Source of the DNA: Chelonoidis abingdonii
Lineage: Eukaryota; Chordata; Testudines; Testudinidae
Direction: 5' to 3'
NCBI RefSeq assembly: GCF_003597395.2
Contig: NC_133770.1
Span: 297,757,389-297,821,388, forward strand
DNA length: 64,000 nucleotides
The translations under genes and the position numbers were made by a program. Position 1 is the first letter of the stretch; every line of letters starts with the position of its first letter. Shown here one piece after another: positions 47,738-59,000 of the stretch. The notes under the pieces were generated by a model that was not told the DNA's origin, did no database searches, and was given only the letters and a program-made list of their open reading frames with translations.

Positions 47738-48160
47738 CTACCAATTTCACAGCTGTGAAAAACATCACATGGGCCATGAAATAAGCCCTTCCCCTGAAAT
47801 CTGATGTCCCCCCATTCCTAGAAGCGCTCCAGCAAAGGGGGCTCTGGCTGAGCTGGGGTAGGACCAGACTTAGCCATCCCCTGCACAGCCACTCTGGGAC
47901 AGAGGGAGGCAAGACCCATCACCAGGTGCCTCCCCCGTTCCCCCTGCCCCAGAGGTTCCTGCAACTGGAGGAGACTTGTGGAGTTGGATCCGATCTTCCT
48001 GTGCTGCTGGGAGCACCACACACACACACACACACACAATTCCTTTTGGGGTCAGGACTCCCACAGTTACAACACCCTGAAATTTCATATTCAAGCATCT
48101 GAAAATGTGAAATTTACCAATTTTAAAATCCCATGCCCGTGAAATTGACCGTAATGGATC
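47738..48160. mobile_element. Interspersed element (TAGGGCCCTACCAA family), copy 1
   Basis: It opens TAGGGCCCTACCAATTTCAC and holds repeated 'CATGAAA' and 'GTGAAATTGACC' motifs; it contains a (CA)n run at 48016-48038. Another copy is at 50540. Confidence 0.5.
48016..48038. repeat. (CA)n microsatellite
   Basis: About eleven CA units. Confidence 0.9.
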
Positions 48161-48163
48161 TAT

Positions 48164-48292
48164 GTATCTGATGGAGTGGGTTGAAGCCCACGAAAGCTTA
48201 TGCTGAAATAAATTTGTTACTCTCTAAGGTGCCACAAGTACTCCTGTTATTTTTGCGGATACAAACTAACACGGCTGCTACTCTGAAACCTG
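48164..48292 (+). mobile_element. Penelope-like retroelement fragment, sense
   Basis: ATCTGATGGAGTGGG at the left, then CCCACGAAAGCTTATGCTGA, CTAAGGTGCCACAAGTACTC and CTAACACGGCTGCTACTCTG. It is the sense version of the 40.3 kb fragment. Confidence 0.65.
48168..48205 (+). ncRNA. Decayed hammerhead-like core
   Basis: CTGATGG (A9 changed to G in the CUGANGA core), stem GTGGG/CCCAC, GAAA, stem III GC-TTAT-GC, then U and G where the cleavage position needs A, C or U. Two core changes predict that it is inactive. Confidence 0.5.
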
Positions 48293-49703
48293 TCATGAAT
48301 TTAGTAGGGCTCGATATTTATGGCACTACTGAGGCACACAAGGGCAGGTTAAGGACACTCCTTGGTATTATTAAGTTTATTTAGTGTCGATGAAAGGAAC
48401 TGGTTGACAGCCCCGGAGACGGGAGTGATCTTCTCAGCCACAGAGCAGGTAGAACATGGACACCTGCAATGAATGATTCCCGCACTGCTGAGATGCCTCA
48501 TCTCTGTCCTGGAGGGAGCAGCTCCCAGGATGAAAGAGGATTTCACTCTCACTGAGCCGTTCAGTCCTTGGCATCTCTGCTGAGTTTCCCAGCTAAGTTA
48601 CCGCTTAGTGTCAACTGAGATGGCATTTCCTGCCATGAGGCTATTTCTGCACTAGAAACTGGACTAGAGCCACCAACGGACTTCAGATAAGCCATCAGCT
48701 GCTTCATTCAGTGTCTAGTGAATTCACATTCAAACTGGTCAGCTGCAGCTGAAAGGCTCTATAACCCATCAGCCATTCCCCTGAGCAAAGTTTTAACTCT
48801 AGATTTCCTCCCTCTTCTGGGTTTAGTTCAGGTCCGTAATAGTCTCTCTGTAGATTTTTTCTACTTAAATTCTACAATATAACAGCACAACAGCTATCAA
48901 TAGAAATTACAGTCCTAAACCCTTCAAAAGATTTCATCTTTCCAGCGACTATAGATCTATGTATGCAGAGGCTGTGTCCACCCTTTGGGCCTCTCTCAGG
49001 ATCGTACAGAGCTCCAGAGCATGAACTGTAGCCACATGGTTGAAAACAGAAATCCAGGAACCAGTGGTTTCAATCAGATGCCGGGCTAAAGATATACAGA
49101 CAATAGCTGTGTATAGAGAGAGAGCAGAAATGAATCAAATAGAACTAGCCCAGGTCATCACCCTGTAATGTCGGCTCAGCCAGAGGATCCCTCAAATGTG
49201 GGACAATTCCAGGAAAATCCCTTACCTAATCGGGCTCCACCTGTATTTCCAATGCCTGTAAAGAGGAGAAGGAAACCACTGCATCACGTCAATTTACACA
49301 TGATGCTTCTAATCGTAAGCTACTTGCTAGGAATCTGTGAGCACACATTTAGCGATAACTAGTGACTTTGGTGCATGGTTTCATGGAGCTTCTACTCTCC
49401 CTCCGCTTTGTGGGCAGGCAACATTGGCAGGAGCAAACGACAGCTGGAAGCTCTAACACTTGCATACGCCCTGTCCCTCGCCTGACTCTTGTGTTTGCAC
49501 AAGCATTAGGTTCATTAAAGGGCACGCACATGCAGTTATTTGCACCTGCCGAGGGCAGGGGAAAGCACATGAATAAGCACAGGGAGAGGCTGTGGGTTGA
49601 AAATCTAGCTCTGGATGTGCACAGTGCTACTCCCAAGACTTTTCACTCCCTTTGGGTTCGCTCCTTTGCTGATTAAGCACAGCCCCGCTGTGTGGGTGTC
49701 AGG
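48293..49703. other. Non-coding, unassigned
   Basis: No gene or confident repeat was recognised. Confidence 0.35.
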
Positions 49704-49711
49704 GTAGAGTG

Positions 49712-49972
49712 CAGGGGAGGCTCCAGGCACCAGCATGCCAAGCACGTGCCTGGGGCAGCAAGCCACAGGGGGGGCTCTGCCAGTCGCCGAGAGGGCAGCA
49801 GGCAGGTTGCCTTCGGCGGCATGCCTGTGGAGGGTCTGTTGGTCCCGCAGCTTCGGCGGACCTCCTACAGGCTGCCGTGGAATTTGCGGGACCGGGGACC
49901 TCCTGCAGGCAAGCCGCCGAAGGCAGCCTGCCTGCCGTGCTTGGGGCTGCAAAATGTCTAGAGCCGCCCCTG
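49712..49972. mobile_element. hAT-type MITE (CAGGGGCGGCTCTAG family), 7/8 TSD, hairpin-forming
   Basis: The ends are CAGGGGAGGCTCCAG and CTAGAGCCGCCCCTG, with GTAGAGTG on the left and GTAGAGCG on the right. The interior has long complementary segments (GCCTTCGGCGGCATGCC against GGCAAGCCGCCGAAGGC). The 217-codon frame in this area is repeat-derived. Confidence 0.75.
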
Positions 49973-50198
49973 GTAGAGCGGCAGCTCCCCATGGGGTAGA
50001 GTGGGGGAGATTCCTCCCCAAGCTCACAGAAAGGGCTTACCCACTGCTACCCCTCACTGGTAGTGCAGCATATACTTTCCCTGAGGTTCACCTAAGTAGC
50101 TCAGCTGTCCGGTGTGTGGAGGGCAGGGTCCACCTCCTTTCCATCCCCTTCCAGATGTCCTGGTCTCCCAGGGGGATGCAGAGACAGCCCGTGAGTCC

Positions 50199-50460
50199 AG
50201 CGTTCCCTCTAATTTTTCCCACCTGTGTGTGGAATGAATTTTGTTATGTGCACCAGCATGAGGGTGATGTGAGGCACCTCTCCCTGCCGTGGCAGCTCTG
50301 GGATTGGGGCTGCAGGATGGGCGCCTCTCCACTGGCTGTAGCAGGTCCGGGGCTGAGGGAAGGGAATCTCTCCTTGCCGCAGCCCTGAGCACCTGCACGG
50401 TGCTTAATAGGCTGCTGTCCGGCCACACAGCCGCACAGCTTAGAGAAAACTTAGCCTGAG
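50199..50460. mobile_element. MITE-like element (GCGTTCCCTCTAATTTTT family)
   Basis: CAGCGTTCCCTCTAATTTTT at the left and AGCTTAGAGAAAACTTAGC at the right are partly inverted; TGAATTTTGTTATGTGCACC lies near the left end. No TSD seen. Confidence 0.45.
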
Positions 50461-50539
50461 ACCAGCTGCTATGTAGGAGAGAGGACTCCTTGCACACTCC
50501 CCATGCCCCTATGCACCCATAAAGCCATTCAGCTTCGTA

Positions 50540-50910
50540 AATAGGGCCCTACCAAATTCTTGGCCATGAAAAACATGTCACCGACCATGAAATCTGGTCA
50601 CTCCCCTGTGAAATCTGTTTTTTTGTGTGTTTTTACCCTATACTGTACAGATTTCACAGGGGGAGACCAGCGTTTGTCAAATTAGGGGTCCTGACCCGAA
50701 AGGGAGTTGCAGGGGGAGGTCACAAAATTATTTTAAGGGGGGTCGTGGTATTGCCACCCTTACTTCTGTGTTGCCTTCAGAGCTGGGCAGCCAAAGAGCG
50801 ATGGCTGTTGGCCAGGCCTCCAGCTGTGAAGGCAGCGCTGCCGCCAGTAGCAGTGCAGAAGGAAGGGTAGCAGTACTGCAACTCCCCCTACAATAACCTT
50901 GAGACTCCCC
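50540..50910. mobile_element. Interspersed element (TAGGGCCCTACCAA family), copy 2
   Basis: It opens ATAGGGCCCTACCAAATTC with AAATCTGGTCACTCCCC and CAGATTTCACAGGGGGAG in inverted arrangement, then GGGGTCCTGACCCGAAAGG. Confidence 0.5.
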
Positions 50911-50921
50911 CACAACTCCTA

Positions 50922-50975
50922 TGGGGGAGGTGGTTCTACCCCCTGCGGGGCATAGGAGATAGGTGGCTCATAGTG
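50922..50975 (+). repeat. Orphan unit of the 47.5 kb minisatellite
   Basis: CTATGGGGGAGGTGGTTCTA followed by CCCCCTGCGGGGCATAGG matches the minisatellite unit 3.2 kb away. Confidence 0.75.
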
Positions 50976-51364
50976 GGGTTCTCCAAAGGACTCGTGGCCA
51001 GTTCCTGCTCCTTGAGCTCCATGGCTCCTGGTAGAGATTTCCAGGGGACAAGGGTTCTGAACGACTTGTCTCTACCCCTGTGGACTTTTGGGAATATTGG
51101 GGTTGGAGTCTTGAATCAAACAAGGGGGTAGACATAGGAGATATATTGTGTTGAGGTGCTTTCTATAGAGCCCATCACCGTGGTATCAGGGAACCTCAAA
51201 CCACCCCCATGAAATAGGGGACTATTATCTATCTATGTTTCTAGCTTTTAATTTTATCCTACCACCTGTCACTGCTGTATCTGAGCACCTTCCATGAAAA
51301 ATCAACAATAGTGAAATCTCTGGCACTGCTTCCTTTTCAGGGTAAAACCTCTGCTTGAGGTAGG

Positions 51365-51515
51365 GCATTACTCTCCATAGTGCACAGCTGGGAAACTGAG
51401 GCACAGATCAAGGCTGAGGGACTTGCCCAAGGTCACACAGAAAGTCTGTGGCAGAGCAGGGAACTGACTGTAGGTCTTCACGTCCTAGACAAAGTCCCTA
51501 ACCATTGAACCAACC
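51365..51515 (-). repeat. Ancient amniote interspersed repeat relic
   Basis: GGGAAACTGAGGCACAGATC, CTTGCCCAAGGTCACACAGA and ACCATTGAACCAACC in family order. Confidence 0.55.
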
Positions 51516-52529
51516 TCCTTCTCTGAATTGTCTCCAGTGGTACAATCTGTGACATATGCCGTATACGTCTGTTTACTGGATCAGCTGGGATGCATATGGC
51601 TGGGGTACCCACATCCCACTGAATTCTGGGAATTCTATTTTGGTCTCTCCATAGGACAATCCCAAGATGCCCTGTTGGGATTTTGAAACCTGGTTGTGGT
51701 GACCCCGCCCCCGGCAGATGGGTACTGTGGCCTCACCATCCAAGCTCTTGGCTTACCCAGCAGATGAACAACTCTACCATCCACGCACATGGATACAGCG
51801 TTGTCAGAAGCTGCTTTTGGCAGAGCATACGTTCCCTCCACACAGCTGTCATGCAGGAGGTGGGAATGCTTTTCCTTTGACTTCCTTGGATCTACACCTG
51901 CTGACTTCATACTATCAATCCAGAAATTACCGATCACACACTAAGCTCTGTACGAGCTCCAACACCCTTTTTTTTAATTAGAAAAAGCTCACAGCATCCT
52001 GAAAGTAAAACTCAAAGAGAATACCTCTCCCCCTCCCCTTCTCCCTCAGTGCTATATATTGTGAAAGATCTGTGTTTCGAAGATAGAGAAATTAGCCCTA
52101 AAGAAAGCAGGAAACTGCAGGAAATTGAATTTGAAAACCAGTCTGTTTCCTTTCACACTGATCTCAGTAAAAAAACCCACCCTGCAAATGGCACAAGGAA
52201 TGGAAAAACCTGTCTGATCAACTTGCTAATGTAAACATGCAACCTGCAAGTTGGAATCTGAATGAACTAACCTTCACCTACAATGGGGAAAAATGTTTTC
52301 TTAGGAACCCTAAATTTGTATGAGGACCTGATGTGACTCCAGCTCTGAGAACTGAACCTACCCTCTGGGTAGGGACAAACCACAGAACACACCTGGGTAG
52401 AAAGCTTAGCTGTGCTCTGAATGCATCGAGAGCGTCATTCAATCAAGTCTCACCATGTACCTGAGGATACAAACAAGCGAGACCCATCTAGTATCTATAG
52501 AGGTATTTACGTGGCTCTCCTCTCCGTGA
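51516..52529. other. Non-coding, unassigned
   Basis: No gene or confident repeat was recognised. Confidence 0.35.
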
Positions 52530-52700
52530 TGTTAGAGGCCCTTCCCATCACCTCACTTCTACAGGTGGAGAACAGAGGCAGAGGGTAGAGGGAGCTTTTT
52601 GTCCCAGGTCAAACACATTGTGTGTGGCAGACTCATGAACTGAAACCAACTGTCTCTTGAGTTCCAGCTTGGTGTTCTGTCTGCTAGACCATTCTGCCCA
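52530..52700 (-). repeat. Ancient amniote interspersed repeat relic
   Basis: TCACTTCTACAGGTGGAGAA, GTCCCAGGTCAAACACATTG and GCTAGACCATTCTGCCC in family order. Confidence 0.45.
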
Positions 52701-54009
52701 TGGGACATCACCCAAAAGCACTGCTCAGCTCAGGGGTGACACCACAGAGACCCCCTGACAGAAAATTGGTTCCACCTCCTCCTTCTGAGGACCAGAGTCC
52801 TGCAGCCCTGACTGCTCATTAACTGTACGAAACCCAGCAAAACTGGGCTCACCGCACCCCGGTGGCCTCCTCCATACATTGGTTCTGGGATCTCGCTCTC
52901 CGCTTTTCCATGCACCTGTTCAAGGTGCTGGGAAAAGGACTCTTTCTGGTTTTCACCCACGTACTGCAATGGGAAGTTCTGTCAGGGGATTGATAGGGTC
53001 CTAAACTGGCAAGAAAAGACCTTGGCTGCTGTAAGAAAGCCTGTGCTTTCAGGGAATACAGCTACAGATATAAACAGAAATTTACTTCCCAGCTGTCCTT
53101 CTGGTATATTTATTCCTAATACGGGCGCTCACTTCTACTGTTAAATAAGGTCTTCCTCTCTCATGGCTCTGCTTCCCCTCAGGAAGGTATCAGGCTATAT
53201 TTTGCCATCCACACAGAGAAATGCCCATCAAAATCACTGGGCGGCTCAGCATAATGAATTGATGGCCCATGATGCTGTACTGGTGACACTCTGGGACAGC
53301 ACAAACACAGATATGGGACTTCGCTGCTGGAGGAGCTTAGGAGAGGGAAAGGGCCCTTTAACCAGATGTAAGTGTCTCCAGTAAGTGTCTACGGTTGCAC
53401 TGCGTCCTGGGTCTGTAGGGGATGTTTAATCCCTTTCTTTGAGGCCCTTCTAAAAGATTTCACAGTACCCCCCACGGGTCCCTTCTTCCCTCTCCTGCGG
53501 GAGCCTTGACTGCTGATGATCAGTCCCTTAGCGATGCTGTGGTTATTTCTGTGACTGCAGGGAGGACTCTGGCTAGAGCATTGAGGACAATTATAGACTG
53601 TTCTGGGTACCAGGTGAGAACTGATCCTGTCCATTCTCGACAGCTTGCTAGTGTGTCCCCGAGTACCTGCCAACATCCCTTCCTGTGAAATGCCAGCGAC
53701 CCTCTTGGTCTCACTCCTGGTGATTATGTCTTGGTGCATCCCTCATGGACTCAGCTCCAGCCTGTGATACGTGAATGTGAGTGTCACTTTCTATGATGTC
53801 CTATACAGAGCAAAAAGGATTCAGACCCCAGGCTGGTGTTTGTGCATCTTCGCTGGCACAGCCTGTCCCTGATGACAGCCTGTTCTTCCAGGATGGGATG
53901 TTCACCCCACACAAGCCATGAGCAGGTTAATGTGGGCCAGGAGGGGCCAGTTGACCTCAGATGCTGCATCTGGAAGGGAACCAGGGACTGACAGGGCCTA
54001 ATGGCAGAG
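52701..54009. other. Non-coding, unassigned
   Basis: The 116-codon minus-strand frame at 53389-53739 has no recognisable domain; no gene supported. Confidence 0.35.
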
Positions 54010-54269
54010 GAACATAAGAACAGCCGTACTGGGTCAGACCAAAGGTCCATCTAGCCCAGTATCCTGTCTGCCGACAGTGGCCAATGCCAAGTGCCCCAGA
54101 GGGAGTGAACCTAACAGGTAATGATCAAGTGATCTCTCTCTTGCCAGCCATCTCCACCCTCTGACAAACAGAGGCTAGGGACACCATTCCTACCCATCCT
54201 GGCTAATAGCCATTTATGGACTTAACTTCCATGAATTTATCCAGTTCTCTTTTAAACCCTGTTATAGTC
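54010..54269 (-). mobile_element. CR1 LINE 3' fragment, antisense
   Basis: GAACATAAGAACAGCCGTAC, CCTGTCTGCCGACAGTGGCC and CCATGAATTTATCCAGTTC; truncated in the ORF2 end. Confidence 0.85.
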
Positions 54270-54788
54270 AAAGCTGTGGGAGGAGCTGAGATAGCCGAAT
54301 AAGCCAGGAAGTGAGAGCAGGAAGGGGGCTGCAGGGAGAAGGTCTGTAATCACTGCCAAGAGGGAAAGGGACTTGGATAGGGACAAGGCGGAGATCCAGG
54401 GGGACAGTAAGCCCTGGGGACTATACAGTGACCTGGCCAGAGGGCTGACTCATGAAGAGGGCACACCCCAGGTCATGAGCAAGAGTGGGGAACACACAGC
54501 AGGGTGCCAGATGGGGTGAGAGCTAATGCCCAGACCTAGCCACAAGGAGGTGCACTTACAACCCTCTCCACCCTCTAACCAGCTCTGTGTGTGCCCAGTG
54601 GCTCCTACGCATCCTGTCCTCCTCCAGCTTCTTTATGATTCTGCATCACATGTCTCACTTGGATATTTGAGTTAATATGCAAGCTCTCTGTCCTGGCTAA
54701 CAGGCGAGGAACCCGAATTCACAGCAACATGCCCACGACACAGATGGAGCAATGGCAGAATGACTCTGCTAGGAGGGTCAGCAATGCA

Positions 54789-54945
54789 GGAGAGGGATAG
54801 TTCAGTGCTTTGAGCATTAGCCTGCCAACCCCAGGATTATGAGTTAAATCCTTGAGGGGGCCATTCAGGAGTCTGGGGCAAAAATCTGTCAGGGGGTTGG
54901 ACTAAGTGGCCTCCTAAGGTCCTCTCTAACTCTGATATTCTATGG
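54789..54945 (+). mobile_element. Turtle tRNA-derived SINE, plus strand
   Basis: GGAGAGGGATAGTTCAGTGC (A box), then GCATTAGCCTGCCAACCCCA, GAGTTAAATCCTTGAGGGGG (B-box region and tRNA-unrelated part), GGGGCAAAAATC, GGGGGTTGGACTAAGTGGCC and the TCTGATATTCTATGG tail. This layout is characteristic of the cryptodiran turtle pol III SINE and is the main clue to the organism. Confidence 0.85.
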
Positions 54946-55047
54946 TCAGTCTGCCATTGTGATATCAGAGCAATCCTCCCCTCTACAGGGTCTCTACCAT
55001 CCCTTCTCCTCTCCTTCAACAACAGGGAGTTTATCCTTCCTTCCTGT

Positions 55048-55170
55048 TAGGGTGATCAGATGCCCCATTTTTATAGAGACAGTCCCAATATTTGGGGCTT
55101 TTTCTTATATAGGCTCCTATTACCCCTTCACCCCATCCTTATTTTTCACACTTGCTGTCTGGTCTCCCTA
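55048..55170 (+). mobile_element. hAT-type MITE (TAGGGTGACCAGA family), 8-bp TSD
   Basis: TAGGGTGATCAGATGCCCC at the left, GGTCTCCCTA at the right, and CTTCCTGT duplicated exactly (55040-55047 and 55171-55178). It lies about 750 bases upstream of the Ly6 TATA box. Confidence 0.85.
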
Positions 55171-55924
55171 CTTCCTGTTGGCTGCTGGTGAGGTTGGGGG
55201 GGTCTTTGCCACCCTGTTTAATTGGCCGAGTGTCCTGAGAACCATATTCTCCTCTCAGTGAGTCCCCCATTTAGTATTCAGGGGGCTAGAAGTTCTCCTG
55301 TCTTTCTTCCCAGTGAGAACCACCATACCGTCATACATGGAGGTCACCTATTCTCTGAGACTGGGCACTGGCCACATGTGGCGAAACCAGAGACCCCAGG
55401 AATTGCCCCCTAGGAAACGTGAATGAAATTTCATTCCCCTCCAGTGTTCTGCAAAGAGCCCGGGAGACAGCTTGCATCATGCACGTGGGTTTAGAGAGGT
55501 GTGACTCTGAGCTACTGTGGAGGCATCTGGAAAATTCATTAAAGAATGAGCCTGTGTTTAATTTAAAGCCTGTGTCCCTGGTTATGTTGGGTGTAGCACT
55601 TGCAGATTAGTCACACCTGAGCAGCAAAAATCTCGCCAGCCCAGGGAAGGGTCACAAAGAGAGGGCCATCCTTGATTGTAGGTGCTTTGTTTTTCTCCAT
55701 TGAGGCGTGAACCATTTGCCCAAGCACGCTGGACAATGAGGAAATGAGCGGTGATGCGGAAGGAAGAATCAGAGAGCACAGCATGATGGGGACAGGTAGA
55801 CAGAGGAGGGGCATTTATCACAAATATCAGTGCCATGACTCAAAGAACCAGCTGGACCTGAAATGACTGATTTACTAGTGAAACCACCCAGCCCCTTGCG
55901 ATTGATGAGATAACTGAAATGGGC

Positions 55925-55930
55925 TATAAA
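55925..55930 (+). promoter_or_regulatory. TATA box of the Ly6-like gene
   Basis: TATAAA lies 54 bases upstream of the ATG in the context GGGCTATAAAGCACC. With usual TATA-to-start spacing, transcription would begin near 55955-55960, leaving a leader of only about 25-30 bases. A leader this short without a separate 5' exon is plausible, but the start site is inferred. Confidence 0.6.
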
Positions 55931-55983
55931 GCACCCCAGGAGGAGGTGTCCTGTATTCTCTGTGCTTGGCTCATCCTCCGAAC

Positions 55984-56035
55984 ATGAAGGCTTTTCTAGT
56001 CGTCCTGCTGGCTGCCGTCCTGTGCACAGAGCCAG
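55984..56035 (+). other. Ly6-like gene coding exon 1 (signal peptide)
   Basis: This exon has 17 codons plus one base and ends CCAG before the donor GTAAGA. It encodes a short N-region (Met-Lys), a hydrophobic core rich in Leu, Val and Ala, and a Cys-Thr-Glu-Pro end. The phase-1 break just before the cleavage site matches Ly6 gene structure. Confidence 0.85.
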
Positions 56036-59000
56036 GTAAGACATCCAGGAGATTCCTCCGTACCCCAACCCATCTCCTTACCAGCAAGATAAACGGCTCT
56101 GGGAGTAGCTGGAGAGATCTTTAGGATGTGTTTGCAGCAAAGAAAGAACTACTGAAGTCACTGGCTCCGGCTCCAAATATAGTGTATTGGCATTCTCCTG
56201 GACCATTTGATGGTTGATCACTTGATGATTACCTGCCCAGTTCATTCTCTCTGAAGCACCTGGCATTGGCCACTGTCGCAAGACAGGATACTGCGATAGA
56301 TGGACATTGGTCTGACTCTGTGTGGCTGTTCTTATGTTCTTATGGACAGCAGACCGGTCCGTATGAGGATAAAGATGGTCCTCTGCATTCCTGATGGGAG
56401 TTTATGTGCTTGAGATTTGATATGAGTGCTGATATCTATCTATCTGTCTATCTATCTATCTACACTCCCTCCATTACCCCGGGTTGAATACCTGGCTACC
56501 TTTCTAATTTTTTTTTTATGACTTTCCCCTGCCACATACTACAGGAGGTTTCCGTTTACTGGCAGGTTTTCTTACTGCTTGGAGCGGTGTTGCTTTGGAA
56601 ATCAGTGAGATGCCTCAGGGGCTTATTGACAGAGGGACTTTAGAGAAGAGTAACAGAATGAATGGGAAGGAAAAACTAGACTGTCTAGCTTCTCCAAGTC
56701 ATAGCCAAAGGGGGCAGGTGATGTGCCTGCAGAGATGTGTGGGAGAGGAATGATTTAAGATGGCACAAGAGGATCTGGCTGAGAATATGGAGATGGAATA
56801 AGAAAGGGAAAATTTAGGCTGAAAAGCTGGAAAAAGCATCCTGCCAGAGTTCTTGGGCTGTGGAACAGCCTCCCAAGGGAATGGGTGTTAGGCAAATGAT
56901 TTGGGTCTTTTATAAGCATTTGGGATAATACACTAGAAAATGTTCAATAAGAACCACCCTGCCATTCTGGGTGATGAACTGGGCAATCTAACAGAGCATG
57001 TGCAATTCTACAGCTCCGCACTCTGGAGCCTTTGTTACAGCTGGAGAGACATGGGAGTCTGAGCACACTGGGGCAGTCTTTGGTTTATTTGTTTGTGCAG
57101 CTGCTAGCGCACTGGTGCTCTGATCCTGACAGGAGCCAGTCTGCGCTCCGGCCACATTGTTATTAATAATCATCCTCATGCCACGAGCCCTGCTGAAGGA
57201 ACCCACTCTGCACTGCATAGTGTCAGGCCTGGATGTTGCCCTAGATCTGGGAACTCTGATCCCTTTGATCTGAGCCTGTGAACTAAAGGAACCAGTGCAA
57301 AGTTGGCATGAGATTAGATCAGCTTCCTGGATTCATTTTATCCTGGAGGGCATCTCCTTAGCCCTGCGTATAATTGACACCCTCTTCCCACCACACACAC
57401 AGAAGAACCATTACAGGTGATGGAGCTTGAGAAACCCACTTGGCATGGGTGGGGAGGGGGAATGAATTCCCATCTCAGATCCCATGGGGACAGCTGCACC
57501 CAAGGGGTTATGGACCCCCCAGAGAAGGCCACATGGGAGTTCCACCTAAGGAGCTGGCTGAATCAATGTATCTCCCCAGGCACCCGGGGTATGCCCCAGC
57601 TAGCCAGCCTCGCCTGGGAGCAGGAAGAACTTTATGCCGCTGGGCTTCCCCTCCACTCGTGGTTGTGCTGGTGAATCAAAGCCAAGACTGGGAAGGGAAG
57701 CTGCATAATGGAACTTCCCTGAAATTCTGTACTCAGAGAGGAAGGATGGTCTGGTGGTGAGGGTGCTAGACCTGCGTTCAATGTTGTGCTCTGCTACAGG
57801 CATGCTGCACATCACCTGGCCTCTCTGTGCCACCGCTCCCCATCTGTAAAAGGGAGATAATGGGGTGCTGTCAGGGCAAGTGTGTTAGAGGTTACAAGGT
57901 GCTCAGATACTGTGCTAGAGGGGACCAGATAAGTGCCTGAGCTAGATCAAGATGGAGGCAGTGAGCTAAACCCACAAGAGTTTGTGCATATAGACTTTAG
58001 CAGGGTTAGATTTAGGGGCAGGCGACCACCTGGGGTTCGGGGCTCTGGGCTTGGGGTGCTGTTTTTGTTGTTAGCAACAAAAGGGAAAATAGAAAGTTTG
58101 CAGTAAAATGTTTCAGGTATTCCATATATGGTCTCATTTTTCACTAACCTCCTAGAAAGTTCTGGACCTTTGTAGAATCTCGTGGAACCTTCCAGATTTT
58201 CAGAGAACTAAGTTTTCCTTGGACTTCCTAGAATGTTGTCACCACGCCCTCATGGGTATATAAGGGGCAGGGCGCTGCCAGTCAGTCAGCGAGATGGGCT
58301 ACCAATGCTCAAAAAAATAAACTATTCAAAAGTTTAACAAATGGTGGGCGGGCTGGGGCTGGTAAAGTGGAAGCTCCAGCCTTCTAGCTCCCCATTGAGA
58401 GTAAAGCAGGTATGTTAATTGCAAGTCCTCACGTTGAACACACCTGCTGTGCTGTTGGGAATTTGATAGAAAATCAGGCACTTCTCCTCCCAACACTTCT
58501 GGGAGGTAGGTAAGCAATTCCAGCCAGCGTAGTGCTGAACAACCAGGTACAACGCAAGTGGGTTTTTTTAGGCACCTAACTCCCATCAATAGGTACCTAA
58601 GCATCACTGAGGATCTGAGCTTTAAACTGCGAATGTCTTCGCTTGTGTCATTGCCTTTGTTCGGTGCACTTCACTGTGCTGTGGAAATGTACAGCGTTGC
58701 GTCACGCTGCCCCAGGGCCTTCACACACGCCCGGGCATATGAACCCTTTAAATTAACCCAGGACCACTCTACCCACCGGGATTCATTTCCAGAGGGAGAT
58801 CAGTATGTACAGACTCTGTCCTCCAGGGGATTGCCAGAGAGCCAGTGTCACAAGTCACAACCCTGTCACACGAACATTGGATCAGCCTTTTGGGCTTTCC
58901 TCCATCCATCCCTGTTAAATTAAACATTGATGTCCGATTGTAAATTACTACCATAGCTCTCGGGGGCTCCAATCAGGAGCGGAATGCCACGGTGCTCAGT

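Noticed and set aside
49735..50388. 217-codon frame
   Set aside because: It spans the end of a hairpin-rich MITE and unrelated flank; no gene features.
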